DNA from: Nitrospira sp.
GTDB taxonomy: Bacteria; Nitrospirota; Nitrospiria; Nitrospirales; Nitrospiraceae
Reading direction: 5' to 3'
Length of the DNA: 64,000 bases
Assembly: GCA_030653545.1 (NCBI GenBank)
Contig: JAURZE010000022.1
Span: 62,001-126,000 of the forward strand
Position 1 is the first letter of the stretch, and each line of letters begins with the position of its first letter. Positions 11,647 through 19,916 of this stretch are shown piece after piece. The position numbers and the translations under genes are program-made. The notes below the pieces were generated by a model. It was not told the origin of the DNA and did no database searches. It was given only the letters and a program-made list of their open reading frames with translations.

Positions 11647-12420
11647 ATGAAGAGTGCCATATTGTGGATCATTCCTATCGCGGTAAGCGGCTGTGCGAGC
11701 TGGACTTCTCCATTGCCGTTGAATCAGCCTTTTTTTCATGTTGATTCAGGAGAATCCAAGCTCTATCAGACACTTGCAAAGAAGCAGGAGGCCATAGTCC
11801 AGAAATGCAACGAAACGAGTTCGTGCGATCATGCCTATTTTACCCGTGGCCTCTTAGGATTGTACGAAAGCCGCGAAGTTGCTGAAAAATACTTTGGAAA
11901 GGTTCTCGCCGTTGCGCCCAAAAGTCAGTTAGCGACCTCCAGCAAAGCATGGCTAAAAGTGCTGCAGGATTGGAATGGCTCGAAGGACCCCTCCTGGGTG
12001 CAGGCTGTGTTAACGGCTCCTTCCATGGCGGATGCGAATAGCTCTTTAAATCAAGCGATAGACCGCCTGGTGCGGGACTTGCTTGATCGAGAAGTGATTA
12101 TGCAGCAACTTCGGGGGATGAAGGATGCCGATTCGCAAGCGATTGAAGCGCTACAACGGCAGATTGCCGACCAGGAACGAAAGATCGAGACGCTGACATC
12201 GAAGAAGGACAAAGACGGATCAAAACCGCCTTCCGAGCAAGGCACAGTCCAATCATTTCAGAAGCAAGTCATCGAACGAGATAAAAAGATCGAAGAGCTT
12301 ACTAGCCAATTGGAGGCGTTGAAGCGGATCGATCAAGAAATGCGGGAGAAGGTTCGACCGATTCGTCCGCCATCAGCGAGTGCGCCTGTTCCTGTGCCGG
12401 AGCCCGCACCTGCGCAGTAA
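11647..12420 (+). CDS. QseG-like outer-membrane lipoprotein
   Basis: 257 aa from the ATG at 11647 (a GTG two codons upstream is possible). A lipoprotein signal with lipobox A-V-S-G-C places the acylated Cys at residue 17. Residues 30-140 contain short helical repeats. Residues 150-235 form a coiled coil with two related heptad blocks (RQIADQERKIETLTSKK and QKQVIERDKKIEELTSQ). The tail is Pro/Ala-rich. By position and architecture it corresponds to QseG/YfhG, the lipoprotein that modulates GlrK. Sequence similarity is too weak for me to assert orthology. Confidence 0.7.
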   Translation: MKSAILWIIPIAVSGCASWTSPLPLNQPFFHVDSGESKLYQTLAKKQEAIVQKCNETSSCDHAYFTRGLLGLYESREVAEKYFGKVLAVAPKSQLATSSKAWLKVLQDWNGSKDPSWVQAVLTAPSMADANSSLNQAIDRLVRDLLDREVIMQQLRGMKDADSQAIEALQRQIADQERKIETLTSKKDKDGSKPPSEQGTVQSFQKQVIERDKKIEELTSQLEALKRIDQEMREKVRPIRPPSASAPVPVPEPAPAQ

Positions 12421-12427
12421 GGAGCCT

Positions 12428-13846
12428 ATGGACAAGGAACAAATTTTAGTCGTCGATGATGATGAAGGATTGCTGCATCTCTTGAAGATGCGGCTCTCCG
12501 CTGAGGGATTTGCCGTCACCTCCTGCACCACCGGGCACGAGGCTCTGGTGGAGGCGAAGAAGAAGATGTTCGACCTGGCCATTACGGATCTGCGACTGCG
12601 CGGGGAGGATGGTCTCGACGTGACGGAGGAACTGCTGCGGATTCATCCGCAGTTGCCGGTGATTATCCTGACCGCGCACGGCAGCATTCCGAATGCCGTC
12701 GAAGCGATGCAGCGCGGAGCGTTCGGGTATTTGACGAAGCCGTTCGACGACAAAGAACTGAAAGCCACGATCGAAAAAGCTCTGTCGCAACAGCGCATGA
12801 GCAAGGAAATTCAGCGGCTCAAGTCTTTGGTCAAGGAACTCTACGGCCTTGAAAACGTCGTCGCGCGCAGCCCCGCGATGCAGCGACTCTTTCAGCAGAT
12901 TGCCCAAGTGGCGGATTCCGATGCCACCATTCTTCTGTTCGGTGAAACTGGCACGGGTAAAGAGGTGATGGCGCGGGTGGCGCACACCAACAGCCGCCGC
13001 AGCAAAGGGCCTTTCGTCGCGTTAAACTGCGCAGCCATTCCTGAAACCCTATTCGAGAGCGAACTGTTCGGGCATGTGCGCGGGGCTTTCACCAGCGCGC
13101 ATGGGGCTAAAAAAGGACTCTTTCAGAGCGCCAATGGCGGCACAATTTTCCTTGATGAAATCGGAGAAATGCCGCTGTCGATGCAGGTAAAGTTGTTGCG
13201 TGCGGTTCAGGAGCGGGAAGTCCGCGAAGTCGGCTCTGAACTCTCGACCAAGATCGATGTGCGCATCATTGCTGCGACGAACAAAGATCTCGGCGAAGCA
13301 GTCAAGAACGGCAGCTTCCGCAACGATCTCTATTATCGAATTTCCGTGGTGCCTCTCTTCATTCCGCCGCTGCGCGACCGTCGCGACGATATTCCGTTGC
13401 TCGCGCAACATTTCCTCAAGATCAGCAACCAGCGGGCGAATAAAGACGTCCGTGGTTTCACGCCAACGGCATTGCATCGTTTGATGGTGAATCCCTGGCC
13501 GGGAAATGTGCGCGAACTGGAAAATGCCATCGAGAAAGCCGTGGTGATGACCAGGCAGGATATGATTACGCCTGATCTTCTGCCGTCCGTCGGCGTGTCT
13601 CCGGATACGCCGCTGAAACCTCTGACAGAGGCGAAAGAAGAATTCGAGCGGACATATCTCAAGAATGTTCTTCAGCTGACCGGTGGGAATATCTCCCGCG
13701 CCGCCCAGTTTGCCGGCCGCTATCGGGCAGACTTTTATAAGATGTTGCGAAAATACGGACTGCACCCCTCGACCACGAAGGGGAAGATTGAGGCTGACAT
13801 CGAAGAGATGGAGGATGAGTCGACTCTGATGGAAGCGGACCGATAG
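12428..13846 (+). CDS. glrR: GlrR-like sigma-54 response regulator with GAFTSA loop
   Basis: 472 aa from the ATG at 12428, 7 nt after the lipoprotein stop with AAGGAG in the gap. Order: receiver (5-120; acidic D10-D12, phospho-site D54, T82-region, K104-region); AAA+ sigma-54 interaction domain (140-370; Walker A GETGTGKE); Fis-type helix-turn-helix (430-465). The receiver stretch VIILTAHGSIP matches GlrR closely. The sigma-54 contact loop, normally GAFTGA, reads GAFTSA (residues 219-224, Ser at 13094-13096). The terminator follows 107 nt downstream, ending the operon. Confidence 0.87.
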   Translation: MDKEQILVVDDDEGLLHLLKMRLSAEGFAVTSCTTGHEALVEAKKKMFDLAITDLRLRGEDGLDVTEELLRIHPQLPVIILTAHGSIPNAVEAMQRGAFGYLTKPFDDKELKATIEKALSQQRMSKEIQRLKSLVKELYGLENVVARSPAMQRLFQQIAQVADSDATILLFGETGTGKEVMARVAHTNSRRSKGPFVALNCAAIPETLFESELFGHVRGAFTSAHGAKKGLFQSANGGTIFLDEIGEMPLSMQVKLLRAVQEREVREVGSELSTKIDVRIIAATNKDLGEAVKNGSFRNDLYYRISVVPLFIPPLRDRRDDIPLLAQHFLKISNQRANKDVRGFTPTALHRLMVNPWPGNVRELENAIEKAVVMTRQDMITPDLLPSVGVSPDTPLKPLTEAKEEFERTYLKNVLQLTGGNISRAAQFAGRYRADFYKMLRKYGLHPSTTKGKIEADIEEMEDESTLMEADR

Positions 13847-13952
13847 CATGCTCGCGTCATCATGAGAATGGCTACTTCCGGCTATTCTGTTTGATTACTT
13901 TATGTGTGCGGCTGTAACTGCGAAACGGTTACACCGGCGAGAATAGAGAAGG

Positions 13953-13988
13953 GGGCTGCGCCTTCGACGGCGCAGCCCTTTTCTTTTT
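13953..13988 (+). terminator. Rho-independent terminator after glrR
   Basis: Perfect 10-bp GC-rich stem (13953-13962 with 13969-13978), 6-nt loop TTCGAC, then a T-rich run (TTTTCTTTTT). Strong. Confidence 0.9.
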
Positions 13989-14604
13989 ATACTGGGAGAG
14001 GAGGCATCGTCTAAGTTCATACCCCAGCTTGCGTCCATCCCCCCCTGTGCGCAATGGGTCCCTCACCAAGGCTATAAAGCCTTTACAGTGCCGATTGCTC
14101 AACGGAATGTGGTGTAGCGGACAAGATTAGAGGCATTAACAGCCGCAGAGACTATGGCATTCGATCATGTCTGCTATCAGATCAGGGACCGCTTCCGCCG
14201 ATAAAAGCGCTTCTTGCACGCATGGCAATGCCATGGGAACATGCCTAACAGTCGGAAGACAAAATCTCGCCAGCTACGCCGAATGGACCGACGGCATTCC
14301 ACTGAGGAACAGTGTGGGCAACTTAGGAGTGCTCCCAAAAGAGGGTCCTCTCATGAAAGAGCTGGTAGCCGAAGCCAAGTTTACCCTGTGTTATCTTGCA
14401 AGTGAACCCACGAAAACTGACGATTCGGTAGACCCATCCTCCCGGCGGCAAGGGATGGGTTACCTGTCCAGGTAGCAGTGTGCTGGATCTGTCATGTTTC
14501 AACTCGGCCGCATACTCCGCAATAGAGAGTGGGCGAAGATATGGAATTACTCGATTACAGGACAATACTGACCGTGGCCGGCCTCTCGCATTTGTGGGGC
14601 ACGC
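13989..14604. other. About 0.6 kb with no convincing gene
   Basis: Short open frames occur (the longest plus-strand one is 14167-14475, about 102 codons) but they have no ribosome site, no recognisable motif and poor coding composition. An imperfect hairpin lies at 14432-14460 (ACCCATCC / GGATGGGT). No insertion sequence, integrase or terminal repeats are visible. The composition looks less GC-rich than its surroundings. Confidence 0.5.
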
Positions 14605-14634
14605 TTGCAATGTGATAGGACCCAGTCGGATAAT
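14605..14634 (+). promoter_or_regulatory. Putative sigma-70 promoter for the orphan kinase
   Basis: TTGCAA (14605-14610), 18-nt spacer, GATAAT (14629-14634); the start codon is at 14697. Confidence 0.4.
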
Positions 14635-14696
14635 TTGCAAACATTTACACAGATGCCTGGTGGATATTTCCAATCCGAAAGCGGAGTCTAACCATT

Positions 14697-15824
14697 ATGG
14701 ACACTGACAAAAAAGAATCCGCCGAGGAGCTGCGCGATAACACCGATCAGAGCTTAGAGGAGGAGCGGGAAAAAACTGACGAATTTCTCGATCAAACTAT
14801 TGCAATGGTCGAAAAAAAGACTACCGAGAAAGTCCAGTCGATTCGGCAGGCCACCGATAAGGCTGTCGAAAGTCAACGTGAAGAAGTAGATCTCAACAAA
14901 GAGCATCAGCGTGAAGTAACCGGCATCCCGCCCTCACACATGGCCGAGAAGCTTCTCGTTCAAGAGCGCGAAATGTCAGACAAATCGAAGGCGCTTGAGC
15001 GAGAAGCAGAAGATCGTGCTCGGATAAATGAACGGAAACAAAAGCAAGTCATTGCCGAGACGCTCCTTGAACGGGAGCGTAAGAAAACGGACAACACTCT
15101 CTTCGAAGAACGGCTCCACGGGGATCTAGAGTTGATTACGCGGGATCAATTTCTCGCAATAGTCAGTCACGACTTGAAAAATTCCATCGTCGCAATTGCG
15201 ATCGGCGCTCGTTTGATGCGGGGGGGGCTTTCTAAAGGTGCAGTGGAGGCTGGCAGTGTGCTTGAACACCTTACATTAATCGAGCAGGCCGCCACAGGTA
15301 TGGACCGGATGATCAGCGATATCCTTGATGTGGAGGAATTCTCACATACGAAGCTCATACTTAAGCCTGAACAGATCGACGTTCGCGCTTTGCTACAAGA
15401 GTGCATAGACCTATTTGCTCCGATCGTTTCAAGTAAGTCATTTTCCATGACCCTTCGCACAGCCCCTGAGCCGATATTCGCCGATATGGATCACGACAGG
15501 ATTCTTCAGGTGTTGTCCAACCTGATCGGCAATTCACTGAAGTTCACGCCCAATGGTGGCACCATCGAGCTTTCTGTGCAGAAACAGGATGCTCAAGTGG
15601 AACTTTCAGTAGCCGATAATGGGCCTGGGATTCCCGAAGATGAGAAGCACCAGATTTTTGAAAGGTTCTCGCAGCTTAATAGGAACGACCGCCGTGGCCT
15701 GGGTCTGGGACTGTTTATCGCCAAGTGGATCGTGGAGGCGCATGGGGGACATATTGGGGTGAAGTCTGAATTGGGGAAGGGAAGCACGTTCAGCTTCAGC
15801 CTTCCATTAATGGTAAGGCCCTGA
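14697..15824 (+). CDS. Orphan soluble sensor histidine kinase with coiled-coil N-terminus
   Basis: 375 aa with no membrane segment. Residues 1-145 are highly charged Glu/Lys/Arg-rich helix, predicted coiled coil. HisKA follows with phospho-acceptor H158 (IVSHDLKNS), then HATPase_c with N box ([10 protein letters not shown]), G1 ([10 protein letters not shown]), F and G2 (GLGLGLF) boxes, so the catalytic parts are complete. There is no PAS, GAF or receiver domain and no adjacent response regulator. The input is presumably through the coiled coil or a partner. Codon usage appears more AT-rich than the flagellar genes nearby. Only a weak GGAG, 12 nt from the ATG, serves as ribosome site. Confidence 0.82.
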   Translation: MDTDKKESAEELRDNTDQSLEEEREKTDEFLDQTIAMVEKKTTEKVQSIRQATDKAVESQREEVDLNKEHQREVTGIPPSHMAEKLLVQEREMSDKSKALEREAEDRARINERKQKQVIAETLLERERKKTDNTLFEERLHGDLELITRDQFLAIVSHDLKNSIVAIAIGARLMRGGLSKGAVEAGSVLEHLTLIEQAATGMDRMISDILDVEEFSHTKLILKPEQIDVRALLQECIDLFAPIVSSKSFSMTLRTAPEPIFADMDHDRILQVLSNLIGNSLKFTPNGGTIELSVQKQDAQVELSVADNGPGIPEDEKHQIFERFSQLNRNDRRGLGLGLFIAKWIVEAHGGHIGVKSELGKGSTFSFSLPLMVRP

Positions 15825-15903
15825 GTAGCCTGTGTTCCTCAAAGTGGGAGGGGAGAGCAATAATTCGCAAGTCGCAAAGCGGTCGAATCGTCGGCGGATT
15901 TTA

Positions 15904-15978
15904 TGGAGCTGGCGAGAGGAATTGAACCTCCAACCTGCGGTTTACAAAACCGCTGCTCTGCCATTGAGCTACGCCAGC
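15904..15978 (-). tRNA. tRNA-Thr (anticodon UGU)
   Basis: On the minus strand: acceptor GCTGGCG pairs with CGCCAGC, with encoded CCA at 15904-15906. The D-arm is TAGCTCAATGGCAGAGCA, the anticodon stem GCGGT/ACCGC and the loop TTTGTAA, giving anticodon TGT. The T-arm contains GGTTCAATTCC. All arms fold canonically. Confidence 0.95.
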
Positions 15979-16106
15979 CACATGAGAGACCCCTGATACC
16001 ACAGGGCAAGCCACCACGCGCACCCTAGCAACTCACCAAATATTCTGTCAAGGAATAGGCCGAGAAACGTGCGGCTGACGATTCAGCTATTGATGCTTGG
16101 TCATGC

Positions 16107-16135
16107 TTGCAATGATGCCACAGGATCTTTATTCT
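16107..16135 (+). promoter_or_regulatory. Sigma-70 promoter for the FleQ-like activator
   Basis: TTGCAA (16107-16112), 17-nt spacer, TATTCT (16130-16135); +1 would fall about 35 nt before the ATG at 16176. A sigma-70 promoter is what is expected for a master regulator at the top of a sigma-54 cascade. Confidence 0.55.
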
Positions 16136-16175
16136 ATGCGCGATACTTCTGGCCGTCCCTCGGAATAAACACCTG

Positions 16176-17588
16176 ATGACTGCTCCTCATGTTTTAGTCA
16201 TTGATGACGACCAAGCGGTGCGCGACGTTCTGCAGGAGACCCTGTCTTCTGAAGGATATACTGTTTCAGTCGCCGCCGATGCCACGACCGGCATGCAAGT
16301 CGTCAAAGAGCATCCTGTTCAGATTCTGGTCACGGACTTCCAGCTGCCCGACTTTAACGGTCTCGAAGTCATTGAGCGAGTGACCAGGATTGACTCGAAA
16401 ATCATTCCTATCGTCATGACCGGATTTGGAACCGTTGAGTGTGCGGTCCAGGCCATGAAAGCGGGCGCATTCGATTTTGTGACGAAGCCTTTCGATCCCG
16501 ATACCGTCGTGGTGGTGGTGAAAAAAGCCATCGAGTTCCAACGTCTTCGCCAGGAAAACCAATTTCTCCGGAAAGCCGTGCGCGAGCAGTACCGCCTCGA
16601 GCAATTGATCGGCGTCAGCGAACCAATGCAGCAGGTCTTGGACTTTGTCCAAAAAGTCGCTGATAGCGACAGCACCGTCTTGATTCAGGGAGAAAGCGGA
16701 ACGGGAAAAGAGTTGGTGGCACGGATGCTCCACTTCAACAGTTCCCGCAAAGATCGCCCGATGGTTCCGGTCAACTGCGGCGCCATTCCGGAAACGTTGC
16801 TCGAATCTGAACTGTTCGGGCATGAAAAAGGAGCCTTCACCGGCGCAGCCCAGACCAGAATGGGCCGATTCGAACTCGCCAATGGCGGAACGATCTTTCT
16901 CGACGAAGTCGGCGAAATGAGTCTCTCGCTTCAGGTTAAACTCCTCAGAGTAATTCAAGAACGATCGTTTGAGCGGGTGGGGGGAAGTCGGACGATTCAG
17001 GTCGATGTCCGAATTGTCGCGGCTACCAACCAGGACCTGGAGAAAATGGTCGAGGAGAAGCGGTTCCGGCAAGATCTCTTTTATCGCCTCAACGTCATTC
17101 CGATCGTTACCCCGCCATTGCGCGATCGGCAAAGCGATATTCCCTTGCTGATCGAACATTTCCTGAAGCGCTTCAATCATATGAAACAAACCGCCATCAC
17201 GGGGTTTGCCCCTGAGGCGCTGGAGGTGTTGACGGCGTTTCATTGGCCCGGGAATATTCGCGAGCTGGAAAATATGATCGAGCGTTTGGTCGTACTCAAG
17301 AAACAGGGGCTCTTGACCGTGGCCGACTTGCCCGAGAAGCTGCACAAGAAGACGGCAAGTCAGCCCGAGATGAAGGACCAGTTCATCCGTTTTACCGAAG
17401 ACGGAATTCATCTATCCAATGAAGTGGAGCAATACGAGAATCAATTGATCGGCGAAGCCATGCGGAAGGCGAATGGCGTCACCGCACGCGCCGCGCAGCT
17501 GCTCCACGTCAATCGTACGACACTTGTTGAGAAGTTGAAGCGCAGAGGGATCGACTCGAAATCCCGCGTCGAAGCGCTGCCGAATTAA
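16176..17588 (+). CDS. FleQ/FlrA-like sigma-54-dependent activator with intact receiver
   Basis: 470 aa. Receiver 1-120 with D10-D12, phospho-site D54 and K105-region present; AAA+ domain 145-380 with Walker A GESGTGKE, intact GAFTGA loop and Walker B region TIFLDE; C-terminal Fis-type HTH. The recognition region R-T-T-L-V-E-K-L is typical of FleQ/FlrA. FleQ itself has a degenerate receiver, so this protein is either a phosphorylatable relative or an NtrC-class regulator that plays the FleQ role. It lies directly before the TPR-flrBC genes, and FleQ-type boxes occur at three local sigma-54 promoters, which supports the assignment. Confidence 0.8.
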   Translation: MTAPHVLVIDDDQAVRDVLQETLSSEGYTVSVAADATTGMQVVKEHPVQILVTDFQLPDFNGLEVIERVTRIDSKIIPIVMTGFGTVECAVQAMKAGAFDFVTKPFDPDTVVVVVKKAIEFQRLRQENQFLRKAVREQYRLEQLIGVSEPMQQVLDFVQKVADSDSTVLIQGESGTGKELVARMLHFNSSRKDRPMVPVNCGAIPETLLESELFGHEKGAFTGAAQTRMGRFELANGGTIFLDEVGEMSLSLQVKLLRVIQERSFERVGGSRTIQVDVRIVAATNQDLEKMVEEKRFRQDLFYRLNVIPIVTPPLRDRQSDIPLLIEHFLKRFNHMKQTAITGFAPEALEVLTAFHWPGNIRELENMIERLVVLKKQGLLTVADLPEKLHKKTASQPEMKDQFIRFTEDGIHLSNEVEQYENQLIGEAMRKANGVTARAAQLLHVNRTTLVEKLKRRGIDSKSRVEALPN

Positions 17589-17600
17589 TCCGTTCGCTGC

Positions 17601-17616
17601 CGTCAAATCGTTGACG
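17601..17616 (+). promoter_or_regulatory. FleQ-type box upstream of the TPR-flrBC operon
   Basis: Perfect inverted repeat CGTCAA-N4-TTGACG. Its 14-bp core (17602-17615) has the GTCA-N6-TGAC form of the Pseudomonas FleQ box. It lies about 105 bp before the -24 element at 17721, a normal enhancer distance. Confidence 0.55.
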
Positions 17617-17720
17617 ACCCTCATGAATACGTGGCGACCAAATTGACGGTCGACTCGTTCTATCAGCTGAATCCCGTCCGTCCTGCCGGATATTCAAACA
17701 AATCCGCTCCGCGAGGCTAA

Positions 17721-17736
17721 AGGCACGGTCTTTGCT
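17721..17736 (+). promoter_or_regulatory. Sigma-54 promoter for TPR gene-flrB-flrC
   Basis: AGGCACGGTCTTTGCT: GG and GC dinucleotides 10 bp apart, near-consensus. It sits only 14 nt before the GTG start at 17751, which would give an almost leaderless mRNA. Confidence 0.7.
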
Positions 17737-17750
17737 GAAGTAGCCTTGCC

Positions 17751-19916
17751 GTGTACTCATCACACCGATATTGGACACAACTGACCCTATTTCTTCTGGC
17801 CTGGTTTTGCCTGCGCCCGCTGGCGCCCGGAAATCTCGCGCTGGTCCATGCCGGCCCTCCGGTAGCAGCTGCCTCCACTCCGACTCACACGTCTGAATCG
17901 ACTGAACTCGCTTTCGCAATCTTGCCGGATGACGGACCGCGGCTCGAAGGGCAATCGCAAGGAATGGATGCGTTGGCCTTGCAGGAGGGCCTCAACGCGT
18001 ATGGCAAGGGGGAGTGGCCTCAGGCGCGCCGGCTATTCGAAAAAGTGGTTTCTCAACAACCGGAAAGCGCGCTGACTCCCACGGCGATGACGTTCCTCGC
18101 CGAGACCGCGTTGAAGGAAAACACCTCGAATGGCAACCGGTTGGAAGCGCTTGACCGATACAAGACGCTGATACGCGATTATCCTCAATCCCTCAACGCG
18201 AAACGCGCGGAATGGCGTATGGCTGATGTGTATCTCTCGCAAGGATGGCATCAGGAAGCGCAATCCTTATACGAACGGGCGCTGTCGCATAATGCGCAAA
18301 CGCCCGACGGGGAGCGGGCGTTGTTAGGGATCGGCTATACCGCGTTGGCTCTGGCCAAATGGAGGGATGCTGAGCTGACGTTCGAGGATTTGCGGAAGCG
18401 AAGCAATCACGATCAAATTCTTCTGCATGCCACCGTGGGACTCGCCGCTTCTCTGTTCCATCAACGACGGGTTCACGATGCTTCGGCCATGTATGACTTG
18501 GCGTATCGACGCTGGCCAAAGGCCCTGCGAATGAATCCACTTGCCCTGGGACGCTATGCCTGGATTCAACTGGATTTGCACCGTGAGGTAATCGGCCGGG
18601 GCTTGCTGCTGCAGTTTTACAATCTCTATCCCGCTCACCAGGATGCGTCAACCATGCTCTTGCGATTGGCGGATAGTCTTCAGTCCTCGAAGCACCTGCC
18701 AAGCGCGGAATTATTTTACGGATTTATTTCGACCCATTACGCAGACAGCCCACAAGCGGCGTTAGCTACTGTCCGCCTGGCCACCCTGAGAGTGGAGCAG
18801 AAGGTCGCAGCCGGTAACAATCCGGTGACGCGGAATACTGCGGGGCTCATGTATGACACCCCCTCTCCGGATCAGAATGTGGCCGACTATATCAAACACA
18901 TGCAGGCGATTGCCGCAGAACACGATCACGATGCTATCGGGAGCGAAGCGCTGTTTCATGTGGCCGCGCGTCTTGAACAGTCTGACGAGATTGCCCCGGC
19001 GTTGATTGCCTATCAGCAAGTCGCCAATCGGAGCAGTGCGGGACCCGACGATCCCTGGCCGACCAAAGCCGGCGATCGGCTCGCCGTCATCTTGCATCCC
19101 TGGATGGAAGCCGCGGTGAAATCACACGACGATTTGACGCTGACCACGCTGTTTCATCGCCATGGGCCCGCTGCTGAACGGCACTATCTGTCGTCTCCGC
19201 TCTTGCTCGAAATTGCCGAGGCGCACGATCGTCTAGGATTTACGACAGAAGCTGGTCGGCTCTATCAACTCATGGCGAAAGGGACCAAGCGCCCTCTGGT
19301 CACTGAACAGGCGCTCCTGGGGCTGGCAAAGGTGTATCTCGCGCAACGCGATGCCTCGGCGGCCAGAAAAGTCTTGGAGCGCTATCGTTTGGAGTATCCT
19401 GCGGGCCGTTTTGAGCAGGAAGCGCTTCATCTGCTTGTCCAGACCATGGCGGAAGAAGGGGATCTGGCCGGTCTGCTGCATTTCTGTCGGGCCTGGATGC
19501 TCCACCATCCCAAGCACCCGGAGCGGCCCTGGATGTATCAGCAGATGGCCACCGTGTTTCTGCGTCTCAATAAGCATGAGGAAGCGGTGATTGCGACGGA
19601 AGAAGCGTTTAAAGCCGGGGCACCGAAGACCATCGTCGCCCTGCTCAACTATGCCGATCTGTTGGCGCAGATGAAGCGATATCAAGAGGCCATCGACGTC
19701 TACCACACCGTCGTCGATAAGAAGCCCGATCAATCTCAGCTCCAATGGGCTCGCCTGCAGATTGTCCGTGGCTGGCAGGCCTTGAAGCAATACGACCGCG
19801 CCACGGTGGCGCTCGCGGAACTCGGACAGACCGATGACTCTCTCGTAACCAGGTTTTCTAGCTCATTCCATGAAAGCATCAAACAGGAGCGGCAGTTGCC
19901 GCAGGAGGGACTATGA
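17751..19916 (+). CDS. Large TPR-repeat exported protein linked to flrBC
   Basis: 721 aa. The N-terminus has a hydrophobic stretch (residues 10-33) ending in H-A-G, a probable signal peptide or anchor. About residue 75 onward, tetratricopeptide-type helical hairpins fill most of the protein (for example around 75-110, 120-155, 160-195, 520-560, 610-680). TPR proteins are scaffolds; the partner is unknown. The gene overlaps flrB by 4 nt (ATGA) and shares its sigma-54 promoter, so a role in flagellar assembly or sensing for FlrB is likely. No SD is seen before the GTG. Confidence 0.75.
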   Translation: MYSSHRYWTQLTLFLLAWFCLRPLAPGNLALVHAGPPVAAASTPTHTSESTELAFAILPDDGPRLEGQSQGMDALALQEGLNAYGKGEWPQARRLFEKVVSQQPESALTPTAMTFLAETALKENTSNGNRLEALDRYKTLIRDYPQSLNAKRAEWRMADVYLSQGWHQEAQSLYERALSHNAQTPDGERALLGIGYTALALAKWRDAELTFEDLRKRSNHDQILLHATVGLAASLFHQRRVHDASAMYDLAYRRWPKALRMNPLALGRYAWIQLDLHREVIGRGLLLQFYNLYPAHQDASTMLLRLADSLQSSKHLPSAELFYGFISTHYADSPQAALATVRLATLRVEQKVAAGNNPVTRNTAGLMYDTPSPDQNVADYIKHMQAIAAEHDHDAIGSEALFHVAARLEQSDEIAPALIAYQQVANRSSAGPDDPWPTKAGDRLAVILHPWMEAAVKSHDDLTLTTLFHRHGPAAERHYLSSPLLLEIAEAHDRLGFTTEAGRLYQLMAKGTKRPLVTEQALLGLAKVYLAQRDASAARKVLERYRLEYPAGRFEQEALHLLVQTMAEEGDLAGLLHFCRAWMLHHPKHPERPWMYQQMATVFLRLNKHEEAVIATEEAFKAGAPKTIVALLNYADLLAQMKRYQEAIDVYHTVVDKKPDQSQLQWARLQIVRGWQALKQYDRATVALAELGQTDDSLVTRFSSSFHESIKQERQLPQEGL

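Noticed and set aside
14265-14275. TCTCGCCAGCT, an 11-nt match to the 3' acceptor region of tRNA-Thr, as a possible attachment repeat
   Set aside because: It is inverted relative to the tRNA gene, whereas integration would leave a direct repeat; short enough to be chance.
14167-14475. 102-codon open frame downstream of the glrR terminator
   Set aside because: No SD, no motif, atypical composition; treated as non-coding.
16266-17411. Long minus-strand open frame (381 codons) inside the FleQ-like gene
   Set aside because: It is the antisense shadow of a clearly conserved regulator in a GC-rich genome and has no ribosome site or recognisable motif.
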